Shown here: in pieces, positions 30,929-34,243 of the stretch | Position numbering within the stretch: position 1 is the first letter of the stretch | How the letters are laid out: each line of letters begins with the position of its first letter | Origin: Chloroflexota bacterium | GTDB lineage: Bacteria; Chloroflexota; Anaerolineae; Aggregatilineales; J027 | Length of the DNA: 34,243 nt | Assembly (NCBI GenBank): GCA_022616515.1 | Contig: JAKEEQ010000528.1 | Location: forward strand, 1 to 34,243 | Reading direction: 5' to 3' | Notes under the pieces: model-generated | The model's input: the letters and a program-made list of their open reading frames with translations, nothing else | The model's database searches: none | Told to the model about the DNA's origin: nothing | Made by a program: the position numbers and the translations under genes

Positions 30929-32468
30929 TGCGCCCCTCGACCCCGATATTGATGGGCGAGTTGTTCTCGATATAAAAGCGCACAATCTCTTCCAGCGGGC
31001 GACCAAAGTCGTAGCCGTTGTCCGAGTTTTCGGCGAACATCACATAATCATCGCCGCCAGCGAAAATGAAGTCGTTGGTGGCGATGGTGTATACATCATC
31101 AGGATCGAGCGGTTCGTAGTCTCCATCGTCGTTCATGACCTCAACGCTGACAATGCGGCGGCCTTCTTCCTGACTGCCATCGTAAGTGTAGCGCACCCCG
31201 GCCACCTGTAAGAAGCGGCCCGTGCCTTCGGTGTCGTTCACGCGGGAGACGCCATTTTCAAGAGCAGCGATGAAATCCGCGCCGCTGAGTTCGAAGATGA
31301 CGAAGGTGTTATTGAAGGGCAGCACCTGTAACACATCGTCCACCGTCACCGGGCCGGGTTCAATACTGGCGCGGATGCCACCGCCGTTCTGGACGGCAAT
31401 ATCAGCGTCGGTGATTTCAAGCATGGCATCGGTGATCAAATTGCCCATGCTGCATTCCTCAAAGCGGCAAATTTCTTCCTCACCAACGAGCAGCACTTCA
31501 CTTTCCCCCACTTCTCGCGACAGGAAGTCGCCAATGGGTGCCCGCAGGTCTTCGACGAGGGTGGTCATGTCAGGGTCGGGTTCGATGTCGGCGGCGATGA
31601 AAATGGTGTCGCCTGACCATTCGACAGGGACGCCATTGGCATCAAACGTCACATCCAGCCGCCCCAGATACTCGTTGCGACTGCCTGCCTGCACCACCAG
31701 CACCGGCTCACCGGATAGGCTCTGCGCAACGGCAGGATAGGGGCCTTCTGAGTCTTCCTCAGTGTTGCTGAGGAGGATTTCGGAATCGCCACCGACAATC
31801 ACGTCCACGCCGTCGAGTTGGGTCGCCAGTTCGAGGTCATTAAAATAGCCGATATGAGTGAGCAGCACGATTTTATTAACGCCCTGATCGCGCAGTTCAT
31901 CGATATACTGCTGGGCAACGACGGCGTAATCGGTGCTGAAGCTAAGCGCAGGGATAGGCCGAATACGTGAATCGCCTGTTGTGATGCCGATGATGCCGAT
32001 TTGTTCACTACCGACGTCAAGAATGGTGGTTGGCAGAATCTGGCCGTTGAGGTCGGCTGAATTGGAGAAATCGACATTAGCAACCACGATGGGAAAGTCG
32101 AGTTGATCGACGAAATCGGCGAGGGTAGCCGCGCCGTGCGTGAATTCGTAGCTGCCGAGCACCATCGCGTCATAACCCATTTCGACCATAACCTGAGCGC
32201 TGTCCAGCCCCTGATAGAAACTGTGGAAAACCGAGCCGGTGAAGCGGTCGCCTGCATCGACGAGGATGCTGTTGGGTGCTTCGGTGCGGATTTGCTTGAC
32301 GAGGGTCGCCATGCGAGCCACCCCACCTTCGCCATCGTCATCATCGTGGCTGGCGTGGGTGTCGTTGGTGTGCATAATCGTCAGCGTATAAGCCTCCTGA
32401 GCCTGAGTGGAGGTGGAGAGAGGGAGGAGAACCAATATAAGCGCCAAGAAAAATAGTTGTTTTAACAT
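30909..32468 (-). CDS. UshA-like 5'-nucleotidase/metallophosphatase with altered metal site
   Basis: 519 residues from the ATG with AAGGA nine bases upstream; the track's TTG three codons earlier is less likely. Signal peptide MLKQLFFLALILVLLPLSTSTQAQ. Metallophosphatase domain: IMHTNDTHAS, VDAGDRFTGS, LGSYEFTHG where the family has GNHEFD, LLTHIGY, and VGGDSEILL where the family has GGHSH. The C-terminal nucleotide-binding domain is well kept (NLITDAMLEITDADIAVQNGGGIRASI, PFNNTFVIFELSG, NDFIFAGGDDY). The fold is clear and secretion is likely. However, the catalytic Asn-His pair is Ser-Tyr and two metal-binding His are Asp and Glu, so normal 5'-nucleotidase activity is doubtful. It converges on the kinase gene with a 20-base overlap. 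Confidence 0.88.
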   Translation of the reverse strand: MLKQLFFLALILVLLPLSTSTQAQEAYTLTIMHTNDTHASHDDDDGEGGVARMATLVKQIRTEAPNSILVDAGDRFTGSVFHSFYQGLDSAQVMVEMGYDAMVLGSYEFTHGAATLADFVDQLDFPIVVANVDFSNSADLNGQILPTTILDVGSEQIGIIGITTGDSRIRPIPALSFSTDYAVVAQQYIDELRDQGVNKIVLLTHIGYFNDLELATQLDGVDVIVGGDSEILLSNTEEDSEGPYPAVAQSLSGEPVLVVQAGSRNEYLGRLDVTFDANGVPVEWSGDTIFIAADIEPDPDMTTLVEDLRAPIGDFLSREVGESEVLLVGEEEICRFEECSMGNLITDAMLEITDADIAVQNGGGIRASIEPGPVTVDDVLQVLPFNNTFVIFELSGADFIAALENGVSRVNDTEGTGRFLQVAGVRYTYDGSQEEGRRIVSVEVMNDDGDYEPLDPDDVYTIATNDFIFAGGDDYVMFAENSDNGYDFGRPLEEIVRFYIENNSPINIGVEGRITRIDR

Positions 32469-32661
32469 GCGATTCAATCCTTCACTTGAATTGATGCCTC
32501 TATCATGATTCTGACGCAGGCCAGCCGAAATGCAATTTAAATTTACTTAAAGTTTTGTCAGAATATATTAGCATTTGAAAGCGAGCAGACCTGATTCCTT
32601 ATGCACGGGGGCATGTGGTTAGAATTGCAACCTAGAATGGAAGAAAATGGATCTCTCCATA

Positions 32662-32903
32662 CTATTCATCGGGCGTGGATGCCTTGACTATAAGCTCTAG
32701 GGATTCAACGACGTCCGCAACGGGTTTACATCGTGCGTCAAAACAATGTAACCTTGTTCAGCAGCCCATGAAAGCACATCGTCGTCAGGTTTCCCTTGAA
32801 GCTCGGTGTCTTGAACTCCTACAACAGACACGTCTGCGATTCGTCGTTGAATACCACACAGAATCTCGTTGTTAAAATTTTCATCAGCAAGAAACCTGAA
32901 CAT
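32662..32903 (-). pseudogene. DUF5615-type PIN-like toxin, broken by an internal deletion
   Basis: The N-terminal half is intact: MFRFLADENFNNEILCGIQR...VQDTELQGKPDDDVLSWAAEQGYIVLTHDV, the DUF5615 (Mut7-C/PIN-like) signature with ADENF and LTHD. After THDV the frame ends in NPLRTSLNP. In another frame, from about 32720, the sequence continues as PVADVVESLELIVKASTPDE, which looks like the family's C-terminal helix. About 20-25 middle codons are missing and the frame is shifted. The start codon overlaps the stop of the upstream DUF433-like gene (TAATG), the standard toxin-antitoxin arrangement. Confidence 0.75.
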
Positions 32904-33241
32904 TACTCGCCCTGCTGACGACGATTTGCCAGTCGTTCCAGCAATATTTCACGGGTCAAGGCTGGTGGATGTTTCGCCTCATATTCCTGCCGAAACTATT
33001 TTGCCTCGGCTTGCTGCTGGAGCAAATAGGCGTCGATTTCCTGGCGATGGCATAGATAGTATCCCAATGCCAGATAGACATCATCCAGTACCAGCGTTGG
33101 ATACTATTCGGTGATTGTTTCTGGTGTGCTACCATTATGAAAGGAATAAATGACCAGATCGAGCAGTACGCGCGTATTCCCGACACGCAGCCGACCATGT
33201 TCGTCTTCATAAATGGGGATTTGTACAGTGATTGTTTCCAC
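32903..33241 (-). pseudogene. DUF433-like antitoxin with two in-frame amber codons
   Basis: Reading from a GTG at 33241 gives VETITVQIPIYEDEHGRLRV, GNTRVLLDLVIYSFHNGSTPETITE, a TAG (33104-33106), YPTLVLDDVYLALGYYLCHRQEIDAYLLQQQAEAK, a TAG (32996-32998), FRQEYEAKHPPALTREILLE and QQGE, ending in TAA. This is a complete 113-codon frame but for two stops. The first amber stands where the family usually has Gln (EQYPTL), so CAG to TAG is likely. DUF433 proteins pair with DUF5615 PIN-like proteins as antitoxins. The ORF track missed it because of the stops; it lists only other-frame shadows here. Confidence 0.8.
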
Positions 33242-33335
33242 AGTCAACTCCTTGTTTCTTTCATTCTACAGCGGAACCTCAAGGCAGGAAGGATAACAAC
33301 TGTATCTTTCCGGTGGAATCAGCAACCATAGTGGT

Positions 33336-33821
33336 TTATTCTTCTTCCTCTATATCCTTTGCATAGGTCCAAACAGTATATTGGAGGAGTTCTTGCGCCC
33401 ACTGACTGCAAAATCCCTCCAAAAACCAGCTTAATTCGCCCGGCATTAGGCCATTTGGCGCGAGGCTGCGTGCCATATCTCGAAGTGCAGGATTATCTAA
33501 TTCCTCGAATTCCGCTTTCTTATTAAGAGGCGCTCGTAACCAAATGTTTATGGCAGAATCCTTACCTCTCTCATAGAGCGGGATAAGGCGCTCTTCGAGT
33601 CTAATTTTCATTTCCGGCAGGTCTCGAAGCAATCCCAGATAAGCTTTGTCGGTCCAGTGCTGGAGAAATCCATTGACGACTTCCAGCAAATAGTGAGGTG
33701 TTATTCCTGTATAGTTGTGATACCCGGCCTGCTCCTCAAAATTGAAGCTCCATATCAGTCGTTCCAACGCTGCACGTGCGTTCGCGAAGGCAAACACCAG
33801 ATAAGATGGCAAACTGTTCAT
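33336..33821 (-). CDS. uncharacterised helical protein, tandem copy 1
   Basis: 161 residues from the ATG (MNSLPSYLVFAF) that follows the upstream gene's TAA by one base. The track's longer start runs into that gene. The sequence is all-helical in appearance (ANARAALERLIWSFNFEEQ, PHYLLEVVNGFLQHW, PEMKIRLEERLIPLYERGKD, ALRDMARSLAPNG, WFLEGFCSQWAQELLQYTVW) with many Trp/Phe and an acidic end (DIEEEE). It has no signal peptide or known motif; I do not recognise the family. It is roughly 60 percent identical to the partial gene next to it, so it arose by tandem duplication, and the two are probably one operon. Confidence 0.7.
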   Translation of the reverse strand: MNSLPSYLVFAFANARAALERLIWSFNFEEQAGYHNYTGITPHYLLEVVNGFLQHWTDKAYLGLLRDLPEMKIRLEERLIPLYERGKDSAINIWLRAPLNKKAEFEELDNPALRDMARSLAPNGLMPGELSWFLEGFCSQWAQELLQYTVWTYAKDIEEEE

Positions 33822-33822
33822 G

Positions 33823-34243
33823 TTAGGAGACATCGCCTTCCTCCATGTTTTGTGCATAGCTCCATGCGACATATTGGAGCAATTCCTGAGCATCTTGATA
33901 ACAGAATCCCTCCATGAACCAGCTACGTTCACTCGGCAAATGACTATCTGGCGCGAGGCTGCGTGCCATATCTCGAAGTGCAGGTATATCCTGCTCCGCT
34001 AATTCGGCCTTCTTTTCAATTGATGCCCTGAACCAAACATTAGTGGCGGCGTTTTTACCCTGCTCAAATATGGGAATAAGCCTTGTTTCGAGTCGCTCTT
34101 TCATTTCCAGAAACGTATTTATCGAGCCTTGATAAAACCTGTCTGATTCATTTTCAAGAAATCCATTGATGACCTCTAACAAGTGATGTGGGCTTATTTC
34201 GGTATAGGTGTGTTTGCCTGCCCGCTTCTCAAAATCGAACCCC
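33823..34243 (-). CDS. uncharacterised helical protein, tandem copy 2, 5' end outside window
   Basis: The frame is open to the window edge: GFDFEKRAGKHTYTEISPHH then LLEVINGFLENESDRFYQGS..., so the track's TTG start at 34182 is artificial and the gene is partial. Its C-terminal 139 residues match copy 1 throughout (ALRDMARSLAP, SWFMEGFC, AQELLQYVAWSYAQNMEE). The stop TAA is one base from the start of copy 1. No function can be assigned. In-frame coding with conserved spacing in both copies supports real proteins. Confidence 0.7.
   Translation of the reverse strand, partial: GFDFEKRAGKHTYTEISPHHLLEVINGFLENESDRFYQGSINTFLEMKERLETRLIPIFEQGKNAATNVWFRASIEKKAELAEQDIPALRDMARSLAPDSHLPSERSWFMEGFCYQDAQELLQYVAWSYAQNMEEGDVS

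Noticed and set aside
32956-33210. 84-residue ORF in the track over the DUF433-like locus
   Set aside because: Out-of-frame shadow; the protein-like frame is the one broken by two TAG codons.
1-34243. CRISPR array, prophage or plasmid origin
   Set aside because: No regularly spaced repeats, no cas, phage structural or replication genes were seen.

Overview
The window looks like a chromosomal stretch of an Anaerolineae-type Chloroflexota bacterium. This is inferred from content: very large multidomain Ser/Thr kinases with WD40 or TPR tails, many secreted beta-propeller and PPC/LysM lipoproteins, short monocistronic transcription units, and AGGAG-type ribosome sites. I could not run a search, so the taxon is tentative. 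Most genes are ordinary accessory or housekeeping functions. There are no tRNA or rRNA genes and no CRISPR array that I can see.

Layout. 83-1522 (-) is a secreted propeller, preceded by a DprA-like gene (1674-2405). An IS1-family element (2412-3571) with 22/27-matching inverted repeats and a perfect 8-bp target duplication sits exactly in the start codon of that gene. 3572-3920 holds clustered palindromes and a decayed MerR C-terminal fragment. 3918-5482 carries a small membrane protein, a DsrE-like protein and a full MerR regulator that overlaps a secreted GH43-like propeller (5466-6497). 6597-9574 has a PPC-domain secreted protein, a small hypothetical, purine nucleoside phosphorylase and an ABM-like protein. 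9670-15887 has a VWA lipoprotein, an SDR epimerase, a methyltransferase, a nitronate-monooxygenase-like flavoprotein and a LysM lipoprotein. 16119-24030 has a kinase-ATPase-TPR regulator, a class C beta-lactamase-like hydrolase, a cytochrome P450, a GNAT acetyltransferase and an SH3/SLT lysozyme-like protein. 24294-25451 is a second secreted propeller.

The most interesting part is 25452-30928. An intergenic region with REP-like palindromes and a good promoter leads into a roughly 390-nt highly structured, ORF-less block (about 26005-26394). Near-identical CCCCGCC...GGGG hairpins bound it, and ATGA follows directly. I read it as an ORF-less HEARO / IscB-type omega-RNA element that inserted between the leader of a giant kinase-nSTAND-WD40 gene (26399-30928) and its ATGA start codon. 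A promoter and Shine-Dalgarno-like leader lie just upstream of the element, as this model predicts.

The right end holds a UshA-like 5'-nucleotidase with a substituted metal site (30909-32468). Next comes a dead DUF433/DUF5615-type toxin-antitoxin pair: the antitoxin has two in-frame amber codons and the toxin an internal deletion. The window ends with two tandem paralogues of an unrecognised family, the second running off the edge.
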